Assembly: GCA_025201765.1 (NCBI GenBank)
Contig: MU623418.1
Coordinates: forward strand, 111,941-175,940
DNA from: Daldinia sp. FL1419
Lineage: Eukaryota > Ascomycota > Sordariomycetes > Xylariales > Hypoxylaceae
Length of the DNA stretch: 64,000 nt
Reading direction: 5' to 3'
Under the pieces are notes generated by a model. That model saw only the letters and a list, made by a program, of their open reading frames with translations, ran no database searches and was not told the DNA's origin. Position 1 is the first letter of the stretch. Every line of letters starts with the position of its first letter. A program made the translations under genes and the position numbers. Below, in pieces: positions 11,965 to 23,524 of this stretch.

Positions 11965-14900
11965 CTACTAATGGATTTCAAGGACCCTTGAAGTGCTATC
12001 GCTTGCAGAAATCAGCAGCCACATCATGTTTCTTTAACATCCAGATGCGCATTTCGAGCTGTACATAGTAAATAAACCACTTTACTTATGTTGCATACCG
12101 ACCGTCGTGTGCATACGCGCTCTTGCTGGCTGACGTGTGGCTTTACTAGGTATGTTGGTAAGATAAGACGATCCATGCAGAGAGTAAAGCGGACGAGGGG
12201 AAACAAGGGTTATCTACATGTAGGTAGTTTTTATAGGAAAATGCAAGTTGGAATTGTTGTCGAGGTTTTTTTTAATACTCTACTTACGAAGGTCTCGTCC
12301 AGAATGGAGATCTGGACTTTCTGAAGAACCCTGAGTAAGGAATTTTGAAAGAAAAAATTTAAAATAAGTCCAGTGCGAGTATATTTGCGAGGTAATGATA
12401 TTGATAATATTGATAATATACACTCTGTACGGATCCCTATACTATGACTAAAAAGGTTAAACGAGGTAGAAAAACGGTTTAGGTTCATTCAAGAGTCTTA
12501 TTCCTACTGTAGCTGCCCAGTTTAAGTGACCCAATACTCTGCTAGATTTAAATGATAACTAGCTAAAAAGCCCCAACCCAGTAGAGATGCCTAATACCGT
12601 TTTTTTCTCTCCTTTGCTCAACATGAAATGCCCCCATCTTATGTATGTAGCTAACGTGTTCATACCCCTGTCCCACGAAGCCCGCCCAATTTCGTTAGAT
12701 TGATGAATCTTGCACATACCTTATACACATTAATGATTGCGATGGTATAGTCTTCTTTTGTATAGGTGGATAAATCAATAGGTACCTGTAAAAAATGTTG
12801 AAAAGAAACATACCTATTTATATATACATACTTCCCTCCCAGCTTAGGCCTAAGTACACTATTTATATTAAACAAGGCCTTTAACTTTTTGAGTATATAT
12901 TTGTGTACTTATATAAGTATGTACCTCTGTACTCATCCTTGTACTAATCTTACCTAATCAAGTACCTTACACATATACAATGCCGCATCAAGGTACAACC
13001 GACATATGTATGTAAGTACTTAAGTTACTAACATATCGCATGGACATAAGGTAGACACTGTACCTGGGTACTTGAACTATAAAATGGTACATAAGTACCT
13101 ATTTATGACACTTTAAATGTAGGTACGTGCGCGACTTGCAGATACATATTTGGACCCAATTGAACCACTTTTGAGAGCAACCAGAAGCGAAACACAGCCA
13201 ACCCCAAATAAGTACCTAATTCTTCTTCCTCTTTTCTATTTCGGTGACCGCCTCACTACATACCTTCTATACGTCTGAATAAACAAGTGGTATCATACAA
13301 GTAAGTCAGCTCAGAAGAAATTGCATTTGTTTTATTCTTTATATGCACCGGTTCTCATCTAGATATCCTTTTTTATAAATTTTTCAAATCTGACTGCTGC
13401 TAAGGTGAATTTTTTTTCTCGCGACGTTGCGACCTGCAATCGCCGTTCCGAAGGCTTGGCCCCGTTAGAAACCTCCCGTTAACCCTCAACTCCCGTAGAT
13501 CCCGTCGTCTTTGCCCGTTAAAGAATTCTACGCGAGATATGCAATAGTCCTATTTGGTAAGTCCATAATTTTTTTTTCTTCATCAGACTACTACTACCAA
13601 AAAAAAAAAAAACAAAAAAAACAACCTGCCAAAATATGGACCTAGGTACCTTACATGCCCCTTCCTACACATTGGATCTACATGGTACTTTTTCGGTAGT
13701 TGGCCTATTAGCAGATATCGGTAATGTTTTTCCAACTCCCGTTTCCCATATTGCCTTACGTGTATGAGTCGACTACAAGCGTAGTATACATCACATACAC
13801 ATAACAACTTACTTATGCCCATCTACATCATCATACCTAGCCTAAAGCTTGGGCGAGAAGGCGAGGGCAAAAAAAAAAAAAAAAAAAAAGCCTGGTTAGG
13901 CCGCTTGGTACCTTATTTCCAGTCCCAGTATCGGTGTCGCAGCGCGATAAGTGTCATGTACAATACCTATGTACAATGCACGTATCCCTCAGGATGAGCT
14001 TGCTGTCGCTAGGTACTGTCAGAGGTACATCCACGTCCTGCAGGTTTGAAGTATATGTACTGATGAATCCGCTGCTGAAGGAGGGCTGGGGCGTCCACCG
14101 CCCAGCAGAGACTGTCCAATCATATTTTATGGTACTGCACTGTACCCCACAGTATGGCTCAAGTACCTGCAAGTGTACTGTACTTGGACATATCTGAGTC
14201 CCAGTTAGTCAGTGGGAGATCCCCAAGGGGCCCATATTTACCAATATTTGAATTCACACTATTGGTGATCGATCATTCACCACTCGCACGCGGCAACCTT
14301 GGCCTGGATGAAAGTGCCCCAGACCCTACCTACCTCTGCCTACTGTTCTGCTTGTACTCTAACAACGTTCCTATTCCCTCCCACTGCCGCCTTTCTTCTT
14401 TCCTATTACCATCACCACATCCACAAACCTCATTTTCGGCCTTTTGGCTACTTTCTCAGCTCTTTTCCCTAATCTTCAGACTGAACTACGTTTGGTATTC
14501 CCTCCCGTTTCCCGCCATCTTTGTCTTCGGATCCACTCACCTATTCTGAAAGCCATCCTAGTCTTGCATTGCGCTATTGACATTGGCATCGACACTTGGT
14601 TTATTCATACTAACTTTTCGTTTTCCAAGTCGCTTCTCATAACTGGTTTCGGCCACCGTTTCCGATCCGCTATCCTCGCCTGGATAGACTACCTATGCTT
14701 GAACATCCGATTCTATCTAGTATTGAAATCATTACCTTCAATTACTCCCATCCTCTACTCTCGCAGGCGCGGAATCTGAGCTTAGTTACCGCGCACCTCA
14801 TTCGCAAGGATAACCACGAAGCTTTGCATTATTCGGTGTTGGGAATCGTACCGTGAATGCTCGCACACCAAGCCTTCCGCATAAGACTCTTCGGTGACAG

Positions 14901-15306
14901 TATCAATATTCTCCTCTTACCGGCCAACCTTAAACAGCAAGGCCACGGACGTGCAGGCTCGTTTCGAGACTAGATTTTCCCGCAGGGAAATGAGGTGCTT
15001 GTGACTGGGACCCCGGTGTTGACGAGAAATACGTCTCGGTTGTGAGAAGAGCGAGTGCGGTTTCCATGATATTTAAGAGTCTGTCTCATACTGTCTTTTA
15101 AGTATCCTGACGATTCTGTTCGCTCACGATCTTACTATCAACCATTTTCAACACGTGCTGGGTGAAGCTTAGGGATATTTCGTTTCTTTTTGCAAGCCGA
15201 GTTCTTGCTGGATATCTTGTCTCGACTGCCTTAACATTTCTGGGACGGATCTAGATTCTGACGAGTGTATACGAGCTTGACAAAACCATAAGAACCTCCC
15301 GCGGCC
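11965..15306. other. Intergenic region upstream of the Med15-like gene
   Basis: About 3.3 kb with no supported gene. It contains poly(A) tracts (about 13599-13620 and 13870-13889), TAGGTA-type motifs, and from about 14300 to 14560 a pyrimidine-rich stretch that fits a promoter or long 5' leader for the downstream gene. The 131-codon frame at 14154-14549 is largely a translation of that stretch and was not accepted. Confidence 0.55.
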
Positions 15307-18300
15307 ATGGCCGCCAATATGCCACAAATGGGTGGCGGCGGTAATCCTCGGCCGCGACCGCCCCAGCAGCAGCTGTCGACAGTTGTCTACACGAATATAG
15401 CAGGGCAACAAAACCACCGTACTGGTGGTTGGCAAGACCAGATACCGGTTAATTTGCGCGTTAGTAACGCGATGAACCTGTAAGTGTTACTATAGCTGGC
15501 TTGAATTCGTATTCCGTCATGGTAGTCATACAATATCGGCCAATAATGATACTAATATATATATATATAATTTAGGATTTCTAACTCATTCCTTGCCATA
15601 CCCAATCTTGATTCTCAACAACTAATAAATCACGGCTTGAGCTTTGAGCGAGACGCCTATTTAAATTCACCGGACAGAGTAGGGTTCTTCATGCTGTTGT
15701 TCTCATTGCAAAAACTAATGTTATGACTAGGGAATTTATGACCAGAAAATTGGCGGTCGTGTTCAAGACCTCTTCAAGCGACGGCAGGCCAACGAACATA
15801 GCCTTCAAAACAGCCTGAATGCTCAGGCTGCGGCAGCCCAAGCTCAGCAAACGCAGCAGATGATAATGAACCAGAACATGATGAGGGGTATGGGGCAACC
15901 ACCACAGCAAGGCTTTCAACATCTTCATCAGCAAATGCAACCGTCACCTATTCCCCAACAGCCTCATCAACCTGGTATGGGCATGGGAGGCCAGGGTGGA
16001 CTCCCTATGAACCCAAATCAGCAGCCAATGCAAATGGGTGTAGGGCAGATGCGCCCTCAAGGATCATTATCTTCTGCCTTATCAAGCTTACCACCTCAAG
16101 ACAGAGCGAAGATTATGCAGTTGGCCGTAGCAAAGCTGAACTCGAGTACTGAACCCCAGCGGAGTGCACTGCGTAACCTGGTACAGCAAAGATTTACCCC
16201 TCAACACTTGGCACAATTACAGGCAGAGGGCCACGATCCGATGATATTCTTTTTGCAGATGCAGTTTTTGCAGGCATACAAAGGACAGGGAGGTGGCAAC
16301 AGTGGTGGTAACCAAGCTGTAATGCAAATGCAGGCTCAGCAGCGACAGATGAACCAGTCTGGACAGCAGTTGGTCGGGGTTCCAAATAGCGAGTTTGGCC
16401 CCTTTTCGAACGTTGAGAGCATCATGAACCAGCAGAAGGCAGGACTACTTGCCCAAGAAGCAGGACAGATGGTCGTTCCGGCGAGTAATGGACCTGGTCG
16501 AAATGCCACGCCTCAGCCTATGGGCGGAATGCAAGGGCCTAATCCCGGACACCATCCTGGACCGAACCAGGCTGGTATGCCTAACCAGATGCCGCCGCAG
16601 TTCAACTTGCCGCAGGCTCAGCAGCTAAAAATGGATCAAAGGGCTGCCCAGTCACAGGCCCAGATAAGAGCGCAAGCACAAGCTAAACAAATACAAGGCC
16701 AATCCGGTGGCTTGAATGGCGGCGCTATCTCTCAGAGTCCTGGCATGAACACTCTAAACACTCCAGTCCGCCGGACCCCGGTTATGGGCCAGCCAGAAGG
16801 ACAGCCGCAAATGGGCCAACCCAACGGGCCTTTCGGACAAGGGTTGGATCCACGTTTTAATCAGGGCAATCAGCGACCGCCGATGGGTGGAAATCCAATG
16901 AATAATCAAATTATTGGCGCCATCCTTGCCCAGATGGACCCCGCCCAGCGCGCCGCATTTGTGAACCTACCAGCGGAGAAGAGAAACGAGGTGATAATGA
17001 AATGGACTGCTGCCAAGGCGGGGATGGGCCAGGCACCTGGACGTGGTCAGCCTCAACCGAGCCAGTTCGGGCAGGGTAATCTTATGGCCCAGTTTGGTCC
17101 GGGGAATAATATGGGCCAACCACCTAATCCTAATATGCAGATGAATGCCCAAAATCAAATGCTCTTACAACAGCGACTCGGCGGGATGAGGAATATGCAG
17201 CCTCAAAATCGGCCTCAAATGGCCCCAGATATGAACATGCTCATGGATTCCATGGATGTACCAACAAAAATATTGGATCAGCTAAAACAGAGTCAGCCAG
17301 TACCGCCGGAAATCAAGAAGTGGTCTCAACTCAAGCAGTGGCTCGGGCAGAAGAACGCAGGCCCTCATATCATGAGCCAATTACACGGCTTCCAGAACGT
17401 GCAGTTCCAGAGTATGATGAAACAAAGGGCTGCTGTTAATAACCAGATGACCCAGTCTAATGTACCGCAGCAAGGGCCACAAATGGCGAATGCGCAGATG
17501 CCCGCGCAACCAGGTGCTAACATGGGCCCTAATATGACCTCTAATATAGCTCCTACCATGGGTCCCTTTGCAGGCATTACTATTACCCCGGCCGAAATGC
17601 AGCAGGCTAGAAATCATGAGAGGTTCAAGGGTCTGACGGATGAGAGGATTAGAACGACTCTTATGCAAATGAAGGCGAATCAAATAAGAGCTAGAGCAAA
17701 CGGACAGGCACCTAATGCCCAGATGCAGACGCCTCAGACTTCACAGCCCATTAACAATAATCTCGCCGTATCAGCTCCACCATCGAATCCCGCAGTCAGC
17801 CTCCAGCAACGACCGCAAAATGCAGGACCCGATGGTAATTCGACGGGCTCTGCAGCACCTCCAAGAAACAATAGGCCGGCCCAAAATAATCGCCCGCCAC
17901 CCCCGACAACCTCGATGGCTCCTCAGAAAAACAGCCTGAAGCGTGCTAATACAGATGACGTAGTCGAAGTACCAAATCCGTCGAGCACGCCGGTCCAGCG
18001 TCCCCCATCCCAGCAGGCCCAGGCCACGGGAACCCGCCTTCCCAACCTGACACCGGAACAGGTTGCTAGCCTCACAGCGGAACAGAGGGTCAAATATGAG
18101 ACCATGAGAGCCCGACATGCGGCAGGGGCAGTGGCAGCAGCCGGTGGAGCTAATGCACAGCAACCACTTGCCCCGGAGCAAATACAACGATTGAAAACTA
18201 TTGGTCAAGAGGAGCATATGAACGTATCGAAAGAGCAGTATCCAGATATCCCTATGAGTCCAGAACAGTATCAAGATATGGCCCACAAGATCCAATCCAT

Positions 18301-19846
18301 GGTTAGCGAAATGACCAAGGTCAGCAAGATTTTGGGACGGTGGTATAGTCTGACACGAGATGACAACCGAGCTAGAATGTTCTTCAAAATGGTGAGTTTT
18401 AACAAATTGGATTTCCAAGGTTAATAACTAATGTCAATTTAGCGGCTACGCTTAAATAAGCAATTTGTAGATGGCGAGAAGATGACGGCCCTCAAAAAGG
18501 TCTTCTCCCTGAAGCCGCAGGATCTAGACAGCGTAAGAGCGATGTTGGAGGGCATGGCTAGGGACGTGGCCAACCAATATCCGCAAGTTATGAAAAGAAA
18601 TGCTACTCAACAGCAACATACCCAAGAATCGGGATCGCAGCAAGGGGCCAGCGAAAATACCGCCACGCCACCAATGGGTGTGCCGACGCCGTTAAATGCA
18701 GCTAATCTCGAGAAGCAAAATGCGATGAATAAGATACATCAGAGGACTTCTAGCAAGAGTGGACAACCGCCGGCCGCGCCAACTACTTCTCAACCTCCAT
18801 ATCCCTTTGGAGCCCAATCACCTAATGGTCAACCTACGTATATTGGGAAGCCTGCTGTCACTCAGGCAGACCTTCAACTACCCGCTCGTAAGAGACCTAG
18901 AACTAGTAACCAGCCTGGCATTGGTTCGGGCGGCGTGAGCGCAAGTTCGTCTCCTCAAGTTCCGAAGGCATCGTCGCCGGAGCTAGTCAAGCGACAGACG
19001 CCTGCAGAAAACATAGCACCTAAGCTGGCGTATCAATGTGCTGAGCTAAGCTGTGAGGCACACAGCACAGGTTTTGCCACCGAAGAGGCTCTGCGACACC
19101 ATGTCGAGGAGGAGCATGTAAAGCCTTCTCAGGATCCGTACAAGTTCGCGACCGAGAGCCTGGCTACTGCGCTTGGGTTGAACCCGGATGGTCACCCAAA
19201 AACATCACCAAACGCTTCGACAACGGCCCCTCCAATGACGCTCGACCCCTCCAAGCAGGGCCAAACACCTGTAAGCCGAGGCGAGGTGACGGCGATGTCC
19301 CGCGAGCCCTCGATGAAGAGACAAGGCAGCACCGCTGGTACTAAACCCATGGACTTAATCAAGGCGGTTGCTGGAAAGACAAGTACACCGAAACCCGAAC
19401 CTGGAACCCAGATGGGAGATGGTACTATAGTACCTGCGAAAACGACCGGAACCGATGGCATTTGGCCAATGACGACCATAGACCCGCAAGATCTATTTCA
19501 GAACTTAGGAGGTATTGAAAGTGGCGGAGGAGGTGCCATTTTCGACATGAACGTGTACCGGGCAATAACGCCGAACGATACACCGGAATCTAGTAAGGAC
19601 AGCGCCGGTTCGGAGCCGACTAGTGACCTTTCAGAAGGTGTGTCTCTTAATCTACAGCTGGACATGGGGCTCGAGGTGTGGAATCCATTCGGAGGCGGGC
19701 CAAATATCGATTTGGACTCGGCCGACGTTGGCTTGAATGGAGCGGATGAAAATACGATGCCACTGTTTTCATGGGATGATGTGAATGCCGATTTTACGAA
19801 GGATTTCACAATGGGCAGTAGCTTTTACTCTCTTGATACGGTATGA
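15307..19846 (+). CDS. MED15: Mediator subunit 15 (Gal11-type), KIX-containing, Q-rich
   Basis: Four exons: 15307-15479, 15576-15678, 15731-18391 and 18443-19846, about 1,446 aa. An N-terminal KIX-like helical region (about residues 39-108) includes GGWQDQIP, FERDAYLNSPDR and YDQKIGGRVQDLFKRR. A very long Gln/Met/Pro/Asn-rich stretch follows. A conserved helical segment around the last intron (EQYPDIPMSPEQYQDM, then LGRWYSLTRDDNRARMFFKM) continues across the splice into RLRLNKQFVDGEKM. The C-terminal part has a basic PARKRPR patch, a C2H2-like finger (Cys1178, Cys1183, His1198/1199, His1204) and an acidic, aromatic tail resembling an activation region. Med15 sits in the Mediator tail and receives activator contacts through KIX. 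The Med15 call rests on KIX plus Q-rich architecture; another large Q-rich coactivator is the alternative. Confidence 0.78.
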
Positions 19847-20407
19847 AGGAGCGCTAAGTTAGAGGGCCGCCAATACTTCTATTTTTTATCCTTTTACCTC
19901 ACAATGAATAACGAGGCATTCGCAAGGGCGGGCAAGTCTACGAAATCGGTCGTAGGTTGGCCAGGGCGTTATGGGGTTTTGTTATATTTTTGCGTTTTAT
20001 CTTGGTATATTCGTGGAGTCGGGATTCAGGAGGCCTAGCGGAATAGGATGGTGGAAAAAAACGTCCTTTACTAAGGGTGGCGATCGAAATCAGGAGGAGC
20101 ATGACATCATTATTCTTAAGAGAAACAGCTACTATATAGAGCTGGGCAGCGTCACGATACCCAAATGAAAAGAGCAGTGAATTGTAATGTTTTTATTTTT
20201 TATATTTTTCATCCAGTATCGGAATAGCCTGGATGTGCCTATTGATGTGTTGGTTAGTAGCGGTATATAATTATTTGAGGTTGTTCCGAACCGCTATGAG
20301 AACAGGCTGATGGGGTCGCTTTAGCATGGATTTGAATTCAAGTGATCGGCTTAGATGGATGCTATTTAGGTATAAATTGATAACGGGACGATCTTGGGTA
20401 GATGTAA

Positions 20408-20438
20408 GGATTACGGATTACAGATTACGGATTACGGG
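20408..20438 (+). repeat. 7-bp tandem repeat (GGATTAC), about 4 copies
   Basis: GGATTAC units, one reading AGATTAC, repeated head to tail shortly before a second 7-bp array. Confidence 0.8.
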
Positions 20439-20459
20439 ATGGTAGGATGATAATGGGTA

Positions 20460-20529
20460 GGTAACGGGTAACGGGTAACGGGTAACGGGTAACGGGTAAC
20501 GGGTAACGGGTAACAGGTAACAGGTAGCG
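20460..20529 (+). repeat. 7-bp tandem repeat (GGTAACG), about 10 copies
   Basis: About ten consecutive GGTAACG units; the last copies degrade to GGTAACA and GGTAGCG. This does not resemble the usual fungal telomere unit TTAGGG. Confidence 0.9.
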
Positions 20530-21059
20530 GGTGTGGAATGGGGTTGGAATGGGAATGGTGGTGGGGTAGAATGGTGGTGGGGTAAAATGGTACCTTACCT
20601 GATATTTGGGTGGTACCTGAATACCTAGGTATTTGATGGTACCTGACGGCTAGCAAGGATCCCTTGATGGATTTAAGTTGCATCAACCTTAAATTATGCA
20701 AAGTGGTTGTCCAGGCCGAAAGGGGTAATAAGTCAATAGAATAGTACTCGGTATGATGCACAACGTATACATAAAGGCGCATAACTACGGATCCGTACCT
20801 CTATCAGATGGCATTGAGCGATTAGGACGCGGGTCGAAGCGCGGCGCGCGCGAATCTATGAGATCCTCACTATAATCTATATCGACCCAGATCCCAACGG
20901 CCGAAATTACTACCTAGTTTGATAATTCGTGACAACTTCGTGACAGCTTCGCGTCTCCCGCTGGCTCATATTATATTCCTTCCAACTCTAATTCAAAATA
21001 TTAATCCTCTACCTAGCCGTATAAGAGGACTCTTGCTTTTGCGAGTTATAGAATACGGA

Positions 21060-21129
21060 CATCCCACCATCCCACCATCCTACCATCCTACTATCCTACC
21101 ATCCTACTATCCTACCATCCTACTATCCC
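21060..21129 (+). repeat. 8-bp tandem repeat (CATCCTAC), about 9 copies
   Basis: CATCCCAC, CATCCTAC and TATCCTAC variants follow one another, ending about 70 bp before the Whi5-like start codon, so probably within the promoter or 5' leader. Confidence 0.9.
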
Positions 21130-21196
21130 GTTAATCCTACCGCTCCTACCAACCTCACCATCGCAGGCTTCAAATATTTGCCAAACTCGTAACGAC

Positions 21197-22169
21197 ATGG
21201 ATTCTTCGCCGGGCAAGAGACGCGTATTAGGTTCTATCGACGTTAATGCTAGAAGTCCAACTGCTGCCTCGAAATACCAGGAATTCAAACCCAAAGCGCT
21301 CTCACCCACTACAAACCTAGTGAATAATAATGCTATTAAGAGGCCTCTCGAACAAGAAGCTGTGAAGCGGAATCAAGAGCACCCGCCTACGCCACCAACC
21401 AAGAAGCAACGCCTTTCTATTGGCGAGGAGGAAGCTGAGCGTATGCCTATAGACGAGGAGGGCCGTGCCGAGAGAGTATGCATGTCGCATAGCTGTACCC
21501 TATGTTGTGAAACTTGGCTAATGCGACGGGTGGTTAGGATGTTCCTCGTGATGAAGACGCAGAAAACCAACGGTCTGAATCTCCAGAAGAAGAGTCTTCG
21601 CCTATAGATGACTCCGCCATCGACATAACCCAAGAGACTGTGATAACAGAGCCAGACGCAGAGGTCGCCACGATAGCACTACCAACCCCACCGGCGCCAA
21701 CCCGACGGCGATCAACAATGACTCGGGAGGAAGCTCGACAGGTAAATTTGCACTACGGGCGTGACAATGCGTCGCGCGTGAGAGAAATCATAGTTGCCTC
21801 GTGACTAACGACACACATATATATATATAGAAAGCGGAAACACTGCGATTGAGACTTGGTCTAGCCAGTTACAAAGTTCGCACAGGACAGACTGATGTGT
21901 CCCTAGAACAACTCGAGGCCAAGTCGTTATTACCAAAATCTACGCGGCACAAGGAACCTGTCTTACCTCTGCTACCACGGAGTACACCGACACAAGGGAA
22001 AGACGATAGAGGCAGAGAAGACGGCGCGGACAAAACACCACCGTCGGAGCGAAAGACATTGCCCACGGCGCCACCTCCGAGTCGAGGGGGGAGTTTTGAT
22101 AAAGGTCATTCGGGAACGGGCAAGAAAAAAATATTCGAGCCACCGGTACTGCAACCGAAATCGCGATAG
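21197..22169 (+). CDS. Whi5/Nrm1-type G1/S transcriptional repressor
   Basis: Three exons: 21197-21475, 21538-21741 and 21831-22169, giving 273 aa. Exon 3 opens with a GTB (Whi5 domain) motif, KAETLRLRLGLASYKVRTGQ followed by TDVSLEQL, preceded by TMTREEARQ at the end of exon 2. In yeasts this motif docks Whi5, Nrm1 and Srl3 onto the G1/S transcription factors SBF and MBF. The rest is low-complexity, acidic and Ser/Pro-rich. Several SP or TP sites (for example SPGKR, RSPTA, LSPTT, HPPTPPTKK) are plausible CDK targets, and PTKKQR and PTRRRS could be nuclear localisation signals. The exon 1-2 join reads ERDVPRDEDAENQ. Motif recognition is strong; whether it acts as Whi5 or Nrm1 cannot be told from sequence. 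Confidence 0.85.
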
Positions 22170-22846
22170 TAACTATGAAGGGGCATTAATGGCTATAGAG
22201 GATTCAAGGGGTTGTGTCGGCGACGGGGTTTCCTAAGGGTTGGGGGGCGTTGTCGCGGGAAAGGGGCAAAAAAAGGGGGGGAGGGGGGAGCGAAAGCGGT
22301 TGACGTTAGGCTTTTGCGTTTAACAAAAGTATAGGTCTCATCCAAGGGTGATGATGACTTATAGCGCTGGAAAAGAGGACTAGCAGTGTGTTGATTCAAC
22401 TGGCAAGAGCCTTAAAATATTACGTACCTATTAGCAGATGAAATACTTCGCGCCTGACGTGTTGTGTACCTTAGGTATCTAGGTATCTAGTGAGACGACG
22501 GGAGCACCTTCTTAACGTTTGTTATATCTGCGACTTAGCTCTCGCTCGACGTCCACCTACCTTTTAGATACCTACCTAGATATCTATCGTACTTGCCCTC
22601 TCAAGGTATAAAAGTGGCTGATGACGTTGAGGTTAGAAATACGTACGCGTGCACCTGCACCTACACCTGCAACTGCAACTGTACCTTCCATCGCAACAAG
22701 CGTCCCGTCACAATTCGTACTAAACATCGTCTCTAAAACTCTACTTGACTCATAAAATTCATGATTCCCTCGCCAAATCATTGTACCAATACCAATACCA
22801 ATACACCTCAACTATCGATCAGGCCAAAAACAAGTATTTAAACACA
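22170..22846. other. Intergenic region with promoter of the Cys-rich gene
   Basis: About 680 bp. It carries a G-rich stretch near 22250-22300, a TATA box at 22607, and CACCTGCA-type pentamer-like repeats in the presumed 5' leader (about 22650-22685). No other gene was seen. Confidence 0.55.
22607..22614 (+). promoter_or_regulatory. TATA box of the Cys-rich gene
   Basis: TATAAAAG lies 240 bp upstream of the preferred ATG at 22847, leaving room for a leader of roughly 200 nt. Confidence 0.55.
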
Positions 22847-23524
22847 ATGGCGCCGCCTCAAACCGCGCAATCGCAGTCGCAAATACGTCTACCCATACGA
22901 CTCAAGAAGGCCAAACTCTTATCCAATTATCGTCATAGTCGCCGACCCGCTACCAAATCCAAGACCAAGACCAACCTCAAGCCAATCGCCATGTGCTCCA
23001 CCGTCCGATTCGTCTACCGCTGCGGTTGCAGCCACACCACCACCTTCGAGTGTCCCGGGCTCGGGGACACGTGCTGGGGCACCCAGACGCCCACCACCAC
23101 CGCCCTGGACGAAGACTGCCACGACTGTGCGCAGACCGGGCAGGGGGCTGAGGAAGACCCACCGGAGAATACTCCCCTGGCTCCCCTGGCAGAAGAGGAC
23201 CGAAACGCGGTCCCTCCCCTGTCCTCCTCGGCAGGAACCGCCGGGTCCGAAACAGGCGGACAGGGAGACGCCGATGCGGACGCGGATATAACCCAAGACA
23301 CAACTGTGTCGTTCCCGCCCCCCTCGCCGTTATTCCCTCCGCGCGCCCCCTTGTCCGTATTATCCCCAGTCACCATGTTCGCGCTTAGGGAACGCGATCC
23401 CAACCTCCCCACCAAGCCATCCCCTATGGCTGTCCTAGACCTAGACCTAGACCTAGACCTAGATCTGCACATGCAACTGATGGACTTACCCTCACCGCGA
23501 ACGGCCTTCTGGCCTGAACTGTAG
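22847..23524 (+). CDS. Hypothetical Cys-rich protein with DL repeat tail
   Basis: The preferred start is ATG 22847 in a good context (CACAATGG), giving 225 aa; the frame is open upstream to a non-ATG codon at 22745, and a second ATG at 22991 is possible. A Cys cluster (Cys50, 59, 61, 69, 76, 91, 94) begins MCSTVRFVYRCGC and could bind metal. An acidic, Pro-rich middle follows, then a DLDLDLDLDL tract from a hexanucleotide repeat. No signal peptide is evident with the 22847 start. I recall similar small proteins beginning MCxxxxFxYxCGC among fungal hypotheticals, but no function is known to me. A strong TATA box upstream and extended coding length support a real gene. Confidence 0.6.
   Translation: MAPPQTAQSQSQIRLPIRLKKAKLLSNYRHSRRPATKSKTKTNLKPIAMCSTVRFVYRCGCSHTTTFECPGLGDTCWGTQTPTTTALDEDCHDCAQTGQGAEEDPPENTPLAPLAEEDRNAVPPLSSSAGTAGSETGGQGDADADADITQDTTVSFPPPSPLFPPRAPLSVLSPVTMFALRERDPNLPTKPSPMAVLDLDLDLDLDLHMQLMDLPSPRTAFWPEL
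23435..23464 (+). repeat. 6-bp tandem repeat (CTAGAC), 5 copies, in frame
   Basis: Five CTAGAC/T units encode an alternating Leu-Asp tract near the C-terminus of the Cys-rich protein. Confidence 0.9.

Larger units (their letters stand above)
19847..21196. other. Intergenic region between MED15 and the Whi5-like gene
   Basis: About 1.35 kb. It holds the 3' region of the Med15 gene, three short tandem arrays described separately, and the 5' region of the Whi5-like gene. No supported coding region; a 116-codon minus-strand frame here is built from the repeat arrays. Confidence 0.6.

Noticed and set aside
7884..11990. Similar near-palindromes TTCAAGGTCCCTTGGAA and TTCAAGGACCCTTGAA on either side of the transposon
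   Set aside because: They lie at different distances from the ends and match only over a short stretch. A second, outer duplication is not supported.
14154..14779. Two overlapping plus-strand frames of 131 and 111 codons
   Set aside because: They translate a pyrimidine-rich stretch in different frames, have no recognisable domain, and fit a promoter or 5' leader of the Med15-like gene.
17771..18418. 215-codon minus-strand frame inside MED15
   Set aside because: It is antisense to well-supported Gln-rich coding sequence, whose codon bias keeps the opposite strand open.
20460..20529. GGTAACG array as an internal telomere
   Set aside because: The unit differs from TTAGGG, and the array is internal and flanked by ordinary genes.
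20432..20782. 116-codon minus-strand frame
   Set aside because: Most of it is translation of the GGTAACG array (repeated YPLPVTR).
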